Positions 23,316 to 36,291 of a stretch of DNA of 64,000 nt are shown piece by piece. A model generated the notes under the pieces. It ran no database searches. It was not told the DNA's origin and was given only the letters and a program-made list of their open reading frames with translations. The translations under genes were made by a program, and so were the position numbers. The stretch is from Ixodes scapularis (taxonomy: Eukaryota; Arthropoda; Arachnida; Ixodida; Ixodidae), in assembly GCF_016920785.2 (NCBI RefSeq), contig NW_024609857.1, positions 68,756,252-68,820,251 of the forward strand, given 5' to 3'. Within the stretch, counting starts at the first letter, position 1. Each line of letters opens with the position of its first letter.

Positions 23316-25926
23316 GAGATCTACTAGTTCCCGACACGGATGTTGTACTACAGACCGTATCCTAAGGGAATACATTAGACCTAGGACATCTCGTCTTTTC
23401 TCTAGAGACATTTCATTAGCTTCAGCATAGAGGCTCAGCACAGGAGATGTACGGAACGCACCGGTGGCGAGTCGGATCCCTTCGTGATGGATTGGATCCA
23501 ACATTTTCAGTGTTGATGCACTCGTTGATCCATACACCAAACATCCATAATCTAGGCGTGACCGCACAATCGATTTATAGAGTCTTAGGAGGCACAGTCG
23601 ATCGGAGCCCCAAGTCATGTGGGAGAGGACTCCCAGAATATTAAGGGATTTCTGGCATTTTTGTTTTAGCATTTTGATATGCTGGCTGAAAGAGAGCTTG
23701 GAGTCGAATATAAGCCCTAGAAACTTATACTCTGTTTTTACCTCAACTGGTGCATTGTATATGGTCAACGAAGGCGTCGGCATCACACCACGTTTTCGTG
23801 AAAAACAAACACAAGCAGTCTTCTCCGTGGAGAACTTAAATCCGTTATTGTCAGCCCACCTTGTCACATTATTAATAGTCAGTTGAAGACGCCGTTCGCA
23901 GATTGTGAGGTTACATGAGGAAACAGCGATCTGGAGGTCATCTACATACAGCGAGTAGTGGACTGAAGGTGGTATGACACGCGCGATAGAATTGATTTTT
24001 ATAGCAAACAGAGTAACACTTAGGACACCGCCCTGTGGAACGCCGTTTTCCTGTACGAACCATCGTGAGTGTACAGACCCCAGCCTTACTCGGAAAGTGT
24101 GTCTACCTAAATAGCTCTCAATGGCATGGAACATGCGGCCCTGGATACCAATGTCAATCATGTCCCTCAAAATTCCATACCGCCAGGCAGTATCGTATGC
24201 TTTCTCAAGATCGAAAAACACAGAGAGGCAGTACTGTCTATTGACGAACGCCTCTCGAACAGTTGTCTCCAATCGAATTAATTGATCCTGCGTAGAGCAG
24301 GACGAGCGGAAACCACACTGGTATTTATCCACTGCATCAGTCGCCTATTAATCATTTTTTTGAGGGTTTTACACAAGCAGCTCATCAATGCTATTGGCCT
24401 ATAACTAGTAGCAGCATCCGAGTTCTTTCCTGGTTTAAGCAGAGGGATAATTGTAGCCGTTCTCCAAGCTGATGGAAAACGTCCCTCCTCCCATATTCTG
24501 TTGAAAGGGTATAAGACCAGATCAAGTGTAGACGGGTGGAGATGATTCAACATATTAGGTAGTGGATACCGTCAGGACCCGTTGCCGAGGGCTTGACGCT
24601 ATGAAGGACCATCTTTAGATCAATAAGAGTGAAGGATCTATTATACGGTTCCCGTGCACCAACAGGTGCCTTTATGGTCCTGGCTTCTTTCTGCTGTTTT
24701 AGCCGAAGAAATGATGGTGAATAGTGCCTGGAACTTGAAACAGATTCAAAATGTTTCCCGAGAATATCGGCTTGTTCCTCTAGACTTTCTGGACAGGTTC
24801 CGTTGCAGGATAACAGGGGGATGGTGAAAGCACTATAGGATCCACTGATTTTGTTAATTTGGTCCCAGACCTCCTTCGGTGATGTGTGGCTATTTATTGA
24901 TGTTGAATACCCCTGAAAACTTGTTCTTTTCGATTGCCGGCAAATGTACCGTGCACGGGCCTTCAATTGCTTGAAGTGAAGACGATTGCTTGATGTCGGA
25001 TACCGTAAAAATATGCTCCATGCCTCGTTTTTTTTTTTTTGCGATTCTGAGCATTCTTCATTCCACCAAGGCTTGGGACGGTGTGGGAGGCGTCCCGAGG
25101 TCATGGGGATTGCCATTATGGCCGCCTGAACGATACAATTCGTTAAGTATTCATTCACTTCATCAATTGAAAGCTTGTCAAGAGATGTGCATGCGAGCAG
25201 TGAGAATTCACTGAATTCTGACCAATTTGCCTTCTCAAATTTCCAGCGGGGAGTCCGGCAGGGGAGGGTTGCACCTGGGTTATTTCATCTTAAAATAATC
25301 GGCATGTGGTCACTGCCTAAAGGATTATCTGTAACCTGCCATGTAAACAGTGAAAATAAAATAGGCTCACTTATAGAGAGGTCAATTGATGTAAATGAGT
25401 TTGTGGGTGCACTAACATATGTAGGTTTCTTCTCGTTAAACAGACACAAATTTGTAGACAAAATAAACCGTTCAACAATTGCTCCACGAGTATCGCGTCT
25501 AGCACTGCCCCACAATGGATTGTGTGCATTAAAATCGCCAAGAATAATGAATGGATGGGGGAGTTGAGCAATGAGTGACTCAAGGTCTTCACACCTTAAA
25601 TGAAAGTTTGGAGGAATATAAAGTGAACAAAGGGTTATCAGGCGGTCTGACAGAATGCGAACAGCCACTGCCTCCAAGGTGGTCGGCACCGGAACCACCA
25701 CACATGCCGCTGATTTTTGCACTACTATGGCCACGCCGCCAGAAGAGTAGGACGAGTGATCTCTATCCTTGCGGAAAAAATGAAAGTGCCTAAAGACACT
25801 TGACTGACTCCCCTTCAGGTGAGTTTCCTGGAGACACACTGCCAGTGGACAATATTCCTCCAACAGAGAGCAAACATCGTCATAATTATGCAAGAGACCT
25901 CGGCAGTTCCACTGAATAAGACTCAT
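23316..25926 (-). pseudogene. I/Jockey-type LINE ORF2 (endonuclease and reverse transcriptase)
   Basis: Read on the minus strand. The endonuclease starts near 25926 (IQWNCRGLLHNYDDV; ILGDFNAHNPLWGS; LGSDHMPI). The reverse transcriptase follows at about 24550-23400 with YRPIALMSCLCK, FFDLEKAYDT, GVPQGGVLS and LYVDDLQI. Stops or frame changes break it near 25284, 24546 and 24300, so it is dead. It ends abruptly at the TIR of the gene B unit (23315). The missing downstream piece is at 12428-12683. The RNase H part would lie beyond position 1. Confidence 0.8.
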
Positions 25927-26391
25927 TGTCGGTAACGAGTTTGAAATTCAGGACCTCGAGTTGGTAGCCCTAGCGCATAAGCAGCTAAGGTTGTAATGCA
26001 CCACTCACAAACTAGGGTTCTAAGAAAACATCTAAAAACAAATTTAATAAAAAACAAAAGAGGACATGAATGGGTGTGGATGTCAAGAGGAGGGCAGTTC
26101 CGACCAAACCTTCGGGGAAAAACAAATAGAGGTAGTGCCCCAGGCGAGGGAGTCGCCAATAGTCCTCTGGCTGATCCTTTTGGAGCTGCCCTCTCTGACC
26201 TCCAAGGGGGTTGAGACTTTGGGCCAATGCCACTGGCAAGGGAGTCGCTGTTATTCCTCTGTCCCAACTGATCCCTAAGATTGAGTGACGTAATGCAGGT
26301 TAGCGACAAAGGACAGCGATGCTGTGAGGTGTATGAAGTATTAATGAACATTTCTGGGAGAGTTGAAACAGCATCCACGACTAAGCAATTG

Positions 26392-27690
26392 CTATGTGCC
26401 AGCTTCTGGACCTGTCGCTTTAGTCTTTTTCTTTGGATCCTCAACTTTTGATGAGATTTTACCGCACTTCGGGTCAGGTGGAGGCTCCGGCGGACTGCTG
26501 GAGACATCCATTGTCTCAAACTCGCGATGCGAGGAACATGAGGGGCGTCCTTCAAGGCACTGTGACTCTGTCGTCACAGTTTTCTCACGTGGGCGTGCGG
26601 GCAGACGGCGCGGGACCGTCGCCTTTGAGGAAATGGTCTGAGTTGAATACCTCTGTTCTTGAGGGACTCCAGGTGAGATTTTGGGGGCTTGGGGTTTGCG
26701 CGGGGCAGAAAGGTCTAAAAGGCAGACCTGTGTCCCCACGGAAGCCGTTGTCGGTGCAGCCCCCTTGCTGACCTCAGCGGCGTAAGTGCCTCTCTGTAAG
26801 AATGAGAGGCGTTTTCGGGCTTCAAAGTAAGTCAGATTTTCTTTGGTTTTCAGTGTTAGTATCTCTTTTTCTTCTTTAAACTTTGGGCATGAGCGGGAGT
26901 ATGCAGGGTGAGTACCTGAACAGTTCACGCATTTGGAGAAATCACTTGCACAGTTGTCAGTAGGGTGATCATTGCTTGAACATTTTCCGCAGGTTGTCCG
27001 CCCCCTGCAAGTGGCTGCCCCATGTCCGAAACGCTGGCAGCTAAAGCAACGTCTCGGATTGGGGATAAACGGTCGAACCTTGCAGTTGAGATAGCCAGCC
27101 TTGACCGCCTGGGGGAGGGTCATGGAGTTGAATGTAAGCACAAGGTGCTTCGAAGGCTTCTCTTGGTCATCTCGCAAAAAGGTAATACGCCTCACTGCAA
27201 TCACACCCTGATTGCCGAGTCCTTCAAGGATCTCATCCTCAGTACTTTCCAACAGATCATCTTCGGAGATCACACCCCGAATGGTGTTGAGAGATCGGTG
27301 TGGCGTTACTGTGACTTTGTGATTAGCAATACTAGTAAGGCCAAGGAGCGCCTTACTTTGTTGTTCTGTTTCAACCTCGACAAGGAGGTCTCCAGAGTGG
27401 AGCTTCTTTGCTTTGTAGGATTTTCCAACAGATGATTCTAGGGTTTTTGCCACAAGGAAAGGGGAGAGCTTTCCAAGTGGTAGGTCGTATTCACAGTGTA
27501 TTACTAGGAACTTTGGGAAGGCTTGAGTATTATCAGTAGTCTTTAGTGGAACGGTGGCTTCGGTGCGAACTCTTTTCAGAGATCGATTAGAAGGAAGTTT
27601 AGCTTTGGAACCCATAAAAAAATGGGAGGCCTTCGACATCTGCTGTGTGCCGCCCACCGTGGAGCCCAACATGGGACAGGGTAACGGCAC
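26392..27690 (-). CDS. LINE ORF1 (Gag-like nucleic-acid binding protein)
   Basis: A 432-residue open frame upstream of the LINE ORF2 on the same strand. It has a run of CCHC zinc knuckles in its middle (CFSCQRFGHGAATC, CGKCSSNDHPTDNC, CVNCSGTHPAYSRSC), as in the ORF1 proteins of I/Jockey LINEs that package RNA. The C-terminal part is basic and low in complexity. About 465 bases separate it from ORF2. The frame is intact although ORF2 is broken. Confidence 0.75.
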   Translation of the reverse strand: MPLPCPMLGSTVGGTQQMSKASHFFMGSKAKLPSNRSLKRVRTEATVPLKTTDNTQAFPKFLVIHCEYDLPLGKLSPFLVAKTLESSVGKSYKAKKLHSGDLLVEVETEQQSKALLGLTSIANHKVTVTPHRSLNTIRGVISEDDLLESTEDEILEGLGNQGVIAVRRITFLRDDQEKPSKHLVLTFNSMTLPQAVKAGYLNCKVRPFIPNPRRCFSCQRFGHGAATCRGRTTCGKCSSNDHPTDNCASDFSKCVNCSGTHPAYSRSCPKFKEEKEILTLKTKENLTYFEARKRLSFLQRGTYAAEVSKGAAPTTASVGTQVCLLDLSAPRKPQAPKISPGVPQEQRYSTQTISSKATVPRRLPARPREKTVTTESQCLEGRPSCSSHREFETMDVSSSPPEPPPDPKCGKISSKVEDPKKKTKATGPEAGT

Positions 27691-28140
27691 ATAACAAAAA
27701 TGGCTTTGCTGTGCACATTACTCCAGTAGCACCTACCCAGATGTTATACCCAAAAATGGGTCTAGACTAGCGTCCTTCTCCACTCAAGGTTGGCCCTTGC
27801 CGCCAAGAAGGTGAAAGTGGAATGGAGAGAAATGAGAGAAGTATAAGTAAAGGTGGGAGTGAAAGATCGGAGGGTATAGTAGAAGAAAAGGCGACTAGGC
27901 TGAATCATCCTGGCCGGGCCTTACCAGGACTCCCGTCTACGAGAAGCGGGGGCTGAAGTGGTGTACTGCCTCACCCAGGGGGCCCCGAAGGGTCCAAACC
28001 TACCCCGGGCTCGGCTCAACCACCAGGATGCCCTTTTCCCCGGACACGGGAAAGCCACGCACAGCCATACGTGGGCGGGCGAACTCGCATGGCTCGGGGT
28101 CCGTGGAGACGCCACTCTCCAAACGCCTGCTTTCACAGGT
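27691..28140 (-). other. LINE 5' UTR region
   Basis: GC-rich sequence upstream of ORF1 on the minus strand. No coding sequence is supported. It probably is the 5' UTR and internal promoter of the LINE and ends near 28140, where Gypsy integrase coding begins on the other strand. Confidence 0.4.
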
Positions 28141-29160
28141 GCCCCCTGTGGGGGTCAGGACATGTTGAGGTATGCTCGGTCATGCCCGGTTTGTCAGAAA
28201 GCCAAGCCGCATGGAGGTCAACCCCCTGGTCTGATGCAGCCCGTTGTGAGTCGATCCCCCTGGGAATGCGTTGCCGTCAATGTCATGGGCCCTTTCCCAC
28301 ACAGCCCTCGCGGCAACCAGTACTTGTTGGTCGTCACGGACCACTTTAGCAAGTGGGTCGAGTTATTTCCATTGCGTTCGATGACTTCTCAAAATATCTG
28401 GTCTTGCATGATGGAGACATTTACGAGATTCGGGTTCCCTACCAGATAAATCAGCGACAATGCTACGTATTTTATTAGCGAAGTGTTCACAGACACCTGT
28501 GCTGCCCTGGGAATGCAACACAAACGGACATCCCCCTACCACCCGCAGGCAAATATTACCGAACGGGTAAACCGAAATTTGAAGTCGATGTTGATTGCTC
28601 ACACCGAGCGCCACCGTGACTGGGATGCGAAGCTTTCAGAACTCGCGTTCGCAACCCCAACCACGGTTAACCAATCTACCGGTTTCACACCCGCGCGCCT
28701 TAATTTTGGCAAAGAGCCGACTTTCCCGCTCGAAAATAGTTATTCTGTTGACGATCCGGGTGCTTCTTTCTCCTATGGCCAGTTTGCAGGGAATCTACGA
28801 CGGAGACTCAAGGACATCGTTCGTGATGCCCGGGAGACCTTGGACGTCGCCCGACTGCAACAGGCTGAGCAGTACAACCGAGGTCACCGGGACGTGCAAT
28901 TCCACGTTGGAGACTTGGTGCTGCACCGGACACACCCACTTAGTAACGCCGCCAGAGGTTTCACGGCATCCTTGGCTGATAGGTGGAATGGTCCATATAG
29001 AGCATGTGAGAAAGCTTCACGCCTCACGTACACGCTCGTCGACTGTGAGTCTGGTCGACTCACGGGACCTGTTCATGTCACCGACCTCAAGCAGTATTAT
29101 GATTCGGCTGATGAACTTCTCTCGCAGGTGGGAAGTGTTGCTGATCTGGCTGGTACTTAG
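28140..29160 (+). pseudogene. Gypsy integrase fragment
   Basis: The frame from about 28161 encodes the CxxC of the zinc-binding domain (CPVCQKAKPHGG), the integrase core (VTDHFSKWVELFP, then TSPYHPQAN and ERVNRNLKS) and a C-terminal region with HVGDLVLHRTHPL, up to a stop at 29158. One in-frame stop near 28447 breaks the core. Protease, reverse transcriptase and RNase H are absent. It is closely related to the fragment at 42560-44450. Confidence 0.75.
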
Positions 29161-30046
29161 TTTATCGCCTGCACCCTCGAAGACTTCAAAGTCGGTGACG
29201 AAGACGAAGATTATAGAAAGAAGATTACAATGGCTTTAGCCGAGAACCAGCATTTTACCGCCTATTTTGATTGATTGCGCACGATTTTGAGCGGTATACA
29301 TTTGACTGTTCTCGCGAGCTTAGCTCACCTGTTGCTGCGTTTACGTAGAAAATGTTTGCTTTTTTTTTGTAATGGACATTACTGACATCCTGTTTTTTTT
29401 ATTACTGATTTCCGAGCATGCCGCGAGTCAATCAGGCTGCCAGACGGTCCCCATCCCCACCCCGGCACTGGCGACCCCGACGCTACTACCAGCCCAGGGG
29501 AAGATACAACCCGAACAACCACACCTGCCGGGGATCCAGACAATCGTACCAGCGCTCTACTGCCACCTGGGGCACCCTCGACAACCACGGACACAGAGTG
29601 GCCTGGTCGTCCAGTTTCGCTTGGCACGACCAGCCGTGCCCCTTGACAGTTGACATGGACGCCCAAGTGCCCGAACCTTTCAGAGGCTTGACGATGAACA
29701 CCCACCGCCCAGCGAACCCACCACAAAGTTACACGGAAGACGAGCGCCGACTCCTGTGCCACTCTGCGAGGTGCCACAAATCCACCGCCGTACCCACAGA
29801 GCTGGGGCACTTTATCGCTCATGGGAGTCAGCAGCCGCCACAAGGGCAGCCATCTTACACCTCGAAAGGATGAGGGACGACGATCTTGCATGCGCCATCG
29901 CAGTTATCAGGAGGCTCCGTCCTGCTCTCCTCCGCCCCCCATCCCACGCAGACCCGTCACCACCAGATGCTGCGGAGATAGCCATAAACATTGATGACGA
30001 CGAGCAACTTTGAGAACAGTTCCTAACGTCCGAGGCGGGGGGGAAG
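29161..30046 (+). other. Gypsy region between integrase and 3' LTR
   Basis: GC-rich, with two modest open frames (29418-29873 and 29756-30013) that are basic and proline-rich and have no recognised domain. They may represent a third retroelement frame, but a function cannot be stated. A purine tract (GGCGGGGGGGAAG, ending at 30046) abuts the LTR. Confidence 0.35.
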
Positions 30047-30268
30047 TGTGTGGCAAGCGACATGCGGGGTGTGTAGTAGCACTGCGGAGACCGACAGGAG
30101 TGTGCGACGGGCACGGGGTGCAAGCTCGAACGATCCCATGCGTGGCTCACGAGGGCCTCGGCGGAAGGGACTCTCGAAGCCTGGCCTGAACGAAGTAAAG
30201 GTGTTTTTGCTGTGTCCTGACTTGCGTGTCTTTCTTGCGGGCGAGCAGTGGGACAGATCCCCACAACA
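30047..30268 (+). repeat. Gypsy 3' LTR
   Basis: Starts TGTGTGGC directly after a purine tract and ends CACAACA, so it has the TG..CA form of an LTR. It follows the integrase frame of the same element. No 5' copy is seen in the window. Confidence 0.5.
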
Positions 30269-30439
30269 TATACAGCCCCCCAATGGCTTGCAAACACCGA
30301 TCTGGCGTCCCCTTCTCCCATGCCCAGAGGGAGGCGGGTCCTCCCACACGGCGTGGGGTTACAGGACATACACTCCCAAGGGTCGGAATGCATGGACCGA
30401 AGCGCAACAACATCAGATCACCCTGGTAACCGACCCCCT

Positions 30440-33430
30440 CCAACAGACACGAATAGGTACTAACATAACGGTCGACACGACACCGGACCTAACGTTCACA
30501 CACAAGACAGCCCTCTTAAACTGGCGAAATCTCGGAGAACTGCTAGGTAGTAACCACTACATACTAGACATCACGGTAGGGGGGTGCCTTGGAAAAACCC
30601 TTCACAACCGTTTCCACATCACTAAACGGGATAATTTTAGGGCAATTAAAGAGGCATCTGCAGCCGAAACCATTACCAACCTAGAGGACTGGACCTCCAC
30701 TGTCCTGACTGACATTCAACTCAACACCACGGCAATAGACACTCGCCTCCTACATCTCTGGGAGGCAAAATCAAATCTACATAAGCGATGAAAAACCCAG
30801 CAGCACAACCGCACGTTATGCCGCAAAATAGCCTACGTAGATAAAGAAATTGAACAGTACTCCCTGCAGTTACTACTAACCCAACAATGGGGCCAGATAT
30901 GCGACGGGATGCAAGGGCGATTGGGGCTTCAGCGCACATGGCTTCTGCTCCCGACACCTCCTTGATCCTGCCTGACTTAATACCCTCCTGCACCAGTGGC
31001 CAGGAACTGAGGACAAACTCCTCCAGGAACCCCAATCCCGATACGTGACGTATTTTCTTGCGTATTACCCGCATCAAAACTTTTAAAAAATCCAAGGCAA
31101 AGTAGGGGTGCGGGTAATACGCGAATTTGGACGCGAGTGTGGCATCACCGAGCCCAGAATCCCTTTCAGCCGTTGCTTCCTAGGTACTTTCTCCCATCTC
31201 TCCTTAGTTTATCTTCTTTTTTGGAGTTACCATCTTTGCATTGTTTGAGCGCCAAAACGCTACACTGGCCGCGCACCCAGGAAGGAAGAACGAAGCTATC
31301 CGATTGTGAAACGTCGATCTTACCATCTTGGTCGTCCCGGTGCTCGGTGGCAGTCCTTTACGGTGGAGCAGAAACTAAAAATAATCAGCGTTGCCAAAGA
31401 GATCGGGAACCGTGAGGCAGGCCAAAAGTATGATGTCAAAGAATCCTGTATACGCGAGTGGAGAGCAAAGAAACAGAACCTTCAAAGTGCAAGCCGCGAC
31501 CGCAGGTCCTTCCACGGCCCCAAGACTGGAGCCTACCCCCAGATTGAAGCCAAGCTGGCAGTGTTCATTGAGGAGAAAAGAGGCCGCGGCCACGCCGTAT
31601 CAACAGAGATGGCCGAAATTGAAGCTCTGAGGCTGGCAAGAGAAGATGGCATACCGTCCGACCAGTTTCGTGCCAGCCGCGGGTGGTTTCCCCGATTCAT
31701 GAGACGCCAAGGATTTTCCGTCCGGAGGTGGACGACCTTAGGCCAACGACTTCCTGACACCTATGAGGAGATGTTAGTGAACTTCCAGCGCTACATGATC
31801 GGGCTCCAAAAGCGACACGAGCATTTGTACTCGCCGATTGGTAACACAGACCAAACTCCCGTATACTTTGAAATGCCACTGGACACAACTTTCCAGAAAA
31901 AGGGCTCCAAGTCGGTGAACATTTTGACGGGCGGCAAATCGAAACTGCGCTGCACAGTGATGTTATGCGCGTGATCTTTAAGCGCAAGACACTTCCCACT
32001 GATTTGTCCTCCGGGATAGTTGTGCGTGCGGAGGACAACTCCTGGATGAACAGTCATCTTGTCGTCGACTGGTTGAAAACCGTGTGAAAAAACAGGCCGG
32101 GTGCGATGTTAGCGCGGAGGTCCATGCTAGTGCTGGACGCGTTTTGGGGCCACAACACCGAGGAAGTGAAGACCCGTCCCGCAGGAGACAAGACGGACCC
32201 TGTCATGATCCCAGGCGGGATGATGTCTGTACTACAGCCGATGGATGTTAACCTGAACAAGCCTTTTAAGGCGCACATGAAGCGCATGTACACAAAGTGG
32301 ATTGCCGAGGAGCAGCACGACGTCACGCGGACGGGTCGGATCCGCAAACCTGACATAGCAGTACTTTGCAAGTGGGTTATCAACGCGTGGAAGGCGATTC
32401 CTGCAGAGATAATTTGCAAGTTTCAGGAAGTGCTGTATTAGCAATTGCCTGGACAACATGGATGACGACGCTCTCTGGGACAATGACAATGCTTCAACTA
32501 ATAGCTGTAGTGACTGCAGCGATGAGTAATGTTCCAATAAAGGTGTTGTTTTTGGTGACTTTGACATTGCTTTCCGTGGGTAATTATACAGGCAATACGC
32601 AAGGTCTTTTTTTTTTTTTCTTTTTCTAACAGTCGTAAGTTGGGGGTGCGGGTTATTATGCAGGGCAGGTAATACGCACGAAAATACAGTAGGCATCCCT
32701 CAGACTATCTCCTTCCCCGTATGCAGGGTCCAGTAACCCCTCCTGGAATCGGACATTACGGTCCCCAAGGTTCTTGCGGGTCTACTTCAGCTCCGTACAA
32801 ACTCGGCGTCCGGCCCCGACCAAATCCCTAACAAGGCCCTCCGAAACCTGGATGACCGCTCCATGGAAACCCTCATAAAATAAATGAATGCTGAAGAACA
32901 GGCAAACTCCCCCCCCTTCCCCCCCTAAAAAACTGTGAAAATTACCTTTATCCCGAAACCGGGTACGACCCTCGTCTTAGAAAACCTCCGGCCAATCTTG
33001 CTCACGTCTTGCGCCGAGAAAATGATGGTGCATGTCACCCTGAATCGCCTCGTGGCGTTCGTGGAGGACCACCATCCCCTCCCTCCGCAGATGGTGGGCT
33101 TTCGAGCCGGCCTCTCAGCCCAGGATGTGATGATACAACTTAAGCATCAAATCCTTGACCGCAATACCTCTTGAGACACCCGAGCCATCCTAGGCCTCAA
33201 CCCCATCAAGGCTTTTGAAAATGTCGAGCACGAGGCAATCCTTACTAACCTAGCTGCCATTAACCCAGGCCCCCTATGCCCAATAGTATCTTTTATTGGT
33301 TCATCCACCTACAACTTTTCCAAATATGTGGTTGAGATTCTGAGCCTCCTTACGGGAAACAATAAAATTTGCGTTCGGAATTTCCAGGACTTTGTTGAAC
33401 TTACAGTGCTCAGACCCTGCTACCGTACGA
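30440..33430 (+). pseudogene. CR1-like LINE ORF2, split by a Tigger element
   Basis: At 30450-30790 the frame encodes the end of an endonuclease (TPDLTFTHKTALLNW, LLGSNHYILDI) and a linker. At 32740-33250 degraded reverse transcriptase follows (SASGPDQIPNKAL; ITFIPKPGTT; LRPILLTSCAEKMM; HPLPPQMVGFRAG). Several stops and frame shifts kill it. The Tigger relic at 31048-32689 sits between the two parts. Confidence 0.65.
31048..32689 (+). pseudogene. Tigger/pogo-type transposon, dead copy
   Basis: Ends are inverted (CGTATTTTCTTGCGTATTACC near 31049, inverse ending AATACGCACGAAAATACAG at 32689) with TA at the right. The transposase starts near 31306 with a helix-turn-helix (FTVEQKLKIISVAKE). The first catalytic aspartate is present (GNTDQTPVYF). 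The frame stops at 31974. It resumes at 32106 with the second aspartate (MLVLDAFWGHN) and the third (VLQPMDVNLNKPFK). It is broken and shorter than the intact copy at 40871-42549. Confidence 0.75.
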
Positions 33431-35340
33431 GACAGTGGTATAATTTGATGTGATTTCATTATTTACGAATGTCCCCAATGCTCTGGCGGTTGATGTTGCC
33501 AGTAACCGTTTGTTGGCTACCAGTCACTGTCCACTTGCACAACCCTCCTTGTTGATGACATACTTCTTTTGTTTTCTTCTCAATTAGCGCAATTTTAGTT
33601 TTAATGGGAACATATATCACCAGGTCAGCGGATGCCCTATGGGAAGTCCAGTTTCTATAACCGTCTCGAATCTCGTCATGGAATATGTTGAGGAAAAGGT
33701 AATGTCTGGCATTGATTTCCCCGTAAAGTTCTACTGTCGCTTTGTTGATGACAATTTTGAAATAGTTGACAGAGAGCACGTAACCTATTTTCACCGCAAT
33801 CCATATAATGTCCCCACCTCTATTTAGTTCACCTGAAAGCATGGAACTGACAGTACCTTGCTGTTTTTAGATGTATCTGTCCATAAAACGAGAACCTTTA
33901 TTTAGGATGGAGACATCCGTATAAGCCATGTGACACAAAACTTTTTTGTTTACCACTCTCATCACCCTACTCAACACAGAAGCTCAGTTAAGCTCAGTTG
34001 CAAGATTGTTACTCCATCGTTCAGAAACAGTCCCATCTAACTCATCGCTTAGCAATCAAGAACTTAGCTATGTGCGGGAGGCTTTGAAGGAACGTAACTA
34101 CCCCAACCGATTTATCAACCACGCTAGGAAACAAATGTCACGTCAGCGCGCAGATTGAGCCGAACGAACAGGTGACGTCGAATGCATCCCGTACGTTAAG
34201 GGGGTTTCAAAGGCATGGGACAGGCACTTAGACCGTTGGGGAAACGAACCTTATACAAACCCTACAGAAAGACTGCCAACATTATCTTGAAGCCAAAAGA
34301 CCCCATCCCTTCGGAGACAGAAAGAGGCATGATTTACCAGGTCTAGTGCAAGGCATGTAACGCTTCTTACATTAGAGAGACGGGTTGAAAAGAAAAACAA
34401 GACTAAAAGAACATGCACGGGAGATCGCCAAGGCCACGAGCGCCACCCGCTTAAAATACAAACTCGTCGACCACGCATGGACACCAGGCCACCAATAGAC
34501 CCTCTGCAAAAATCCAAAAAGCCCGCACGCGCCACGCGACGAATGATGGAAGCCTTTGGTACGCCCCTCCCGTCTCTCCTCCCGCTACCATGTGGCATAC
34601 GCGAGCAGGCGCAGGTTATCACGGCAACAACGTTTGAGCAGCCGAGTCGGAGGAGCAACGAGCCAACGGCTGCCCCTTTTTCATCCCTTTCCTTTTTAGC
34701 GGCTGTGTTGTCTGCTGCACCAATGCTTTATCGAACCTGGTCGAAACTTGCCATGGTTGCGGTGCAAAATAAGTGGATTCGGTGATACTTCAATACGTGA
34801 AAGTAAGTTATGACAAATAACGTATTCAAATAAGTTCGCCTGTCGCAATGCCTTTACGCCACCAGATATAATACACCGCCAACGACGTACGACACAACAG
34901 ATGGGTGGGATGGTGAATGGCTGAACAGCTGCCGGCACGCACGCGCGCAGTCGCAACGAGAAAGAGCGTGATCTGTAACGAGGGTTCCCAAAATTCCCTG
35001 CCATTGTGGCGCTGTACATTTTACAACAGGTTTATTTAACTTTGACAAAGCATCAACCTTGGCAAGGGAGAAAAAGTGGCGACCAAGACAGCTGCTGGAA
35101 TCTCGGTTCATCCAGAACAACAAACGTGGAAGGGACTCATCGCTGGTGAACAAGAACCATGGCCCCCTGCCAGGTGTGTACACAAACTTCATGCCTAAAT
35201 AGTCGAACTTTCCGTGCGACTCTCATTTGCTCTTCGTGTTGCTGAAGATGCCTCCCACATGGGGAGGCGAAACGTTTAATTAAATTGTTATTTTTGTTGT
35301 GTCAAGCTGTTTCTGTTTTACAGTTATCACCGTTTTTGCT
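33430..35340 (+). pseudogene. Penelope-like element
   Basis: Reverse transcriptase motifs of the Penelope type: SLFTNVPNALAVDVAS, GCPMGSPVSITVSNL and CRFVDDN at 33640-33760. A GIY-YIG-type endonuclease remnant follows: IYQV.CKACNASYIRETG near 34330, then KEHAREIAKAT near 34410. The C-terminal tail (NNKRGRDSSLVNKNHGP) lies near 35115. Stops and shifts break the frame. It ends about 340 bases before the gene C start. Confidence 0.7.
35242..35273 (+). ncRNA. Hammerhead-type ribozyme core in the Penelope-like element
   Basis: CTGAAGA at 35242 is followed by a perfect 7-base stem (GCCTCCC/GGGAGGC with a 5-base loop) and then GAAAC at 35269. This is the conserved CUGANGA - stem II - GAAA core of hammerhead ribozymes, which Penelope-like elements are known to carry. 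Stems I and III are weak by eye, so activity is unproven. Confidence 0.5.
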
Positions 35341-36291
35341 GTCAGGATAAACAGGTGACATTTGCACATAACACCCTAGCAATCTTGTATAAGCGGGAAC
35401 AATCTGTCTCTCAGTGAAGCCAGCACACTAGACAGGGCTTAGCAACTGGTATACCAGCATGTATTTCCGACCCTCACTATAACCGCCACTTCGGAAAACG
35501 AGAGGCGCCACCTATAGGTAGGATTGCAAATATTCTTTTTTCAATCTGTTGCCCTTGCTTTTTCTTTCCCAGCCAAAGTTTGCTAGAGGGGAGTTCTGGT
35601 ACTATAAAATAAATGCACTAAGCTTGTTTCACCACTAGTCCCTGTCCTGTACTTGTGTTCTTGTAAGTCGCAATCCGCCATGTATGCGCTTGTTAGATTT
35701 CTGGAAGACTACGATCCCCACATGCGACATGTGATTAATTAGTGACATCGAAGGTTTTAGCCCTGTGGACACCAGTGACTTTGACAACAAGGCCATCTAC
35801 AACGCCTTCTGGTGCAACTGTGTTGTGGACGGCAATACTGGTTCCTACCCAGCACAGATCTTGGCGCTCGTAAGTAAGTACAGAAAAATCCGATAATTTA
35901 TTCCTTATTGCGAAGTTGATACTCTAATTTGCATACTATTTCTAGTGACAAAAGAAGTGGAGGATCCACCGGAAGCAGTCCTGGTTCCGAAAGTTACAGG
36001 TTCAGATGACGAGACTCTGGTTCAGAGAAGGAGACAGGTACCTCGATTTGGCTGATTCTTGGCATAGTTCAGAGGAAGTTGATAACGGCAGTGAAACTTA
36101 TTCCTGTATGTATTTGATCAACATATAGGCAGCAAAGAAACAGAAAACCAACCAATCAGCTACCAAAAAGGACAGCAAAGTTAAAATATTGAAGCAGCAT
36201 AAGAGTCAAGCTCATAAAAAAGAATGCATCGGGAGCCCGAAGCAATGGAGGAACCGTATGTATTTAGGCTTAGTATTGCATGTCTAACATA

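Noticed and set aside
29372..30013. Overlapping open frames after the Gypsy integrase as an envelope gene
   Set aside because: No signal peptide, membrane segment or recognised domain; GC-rich composition explains the open frames.
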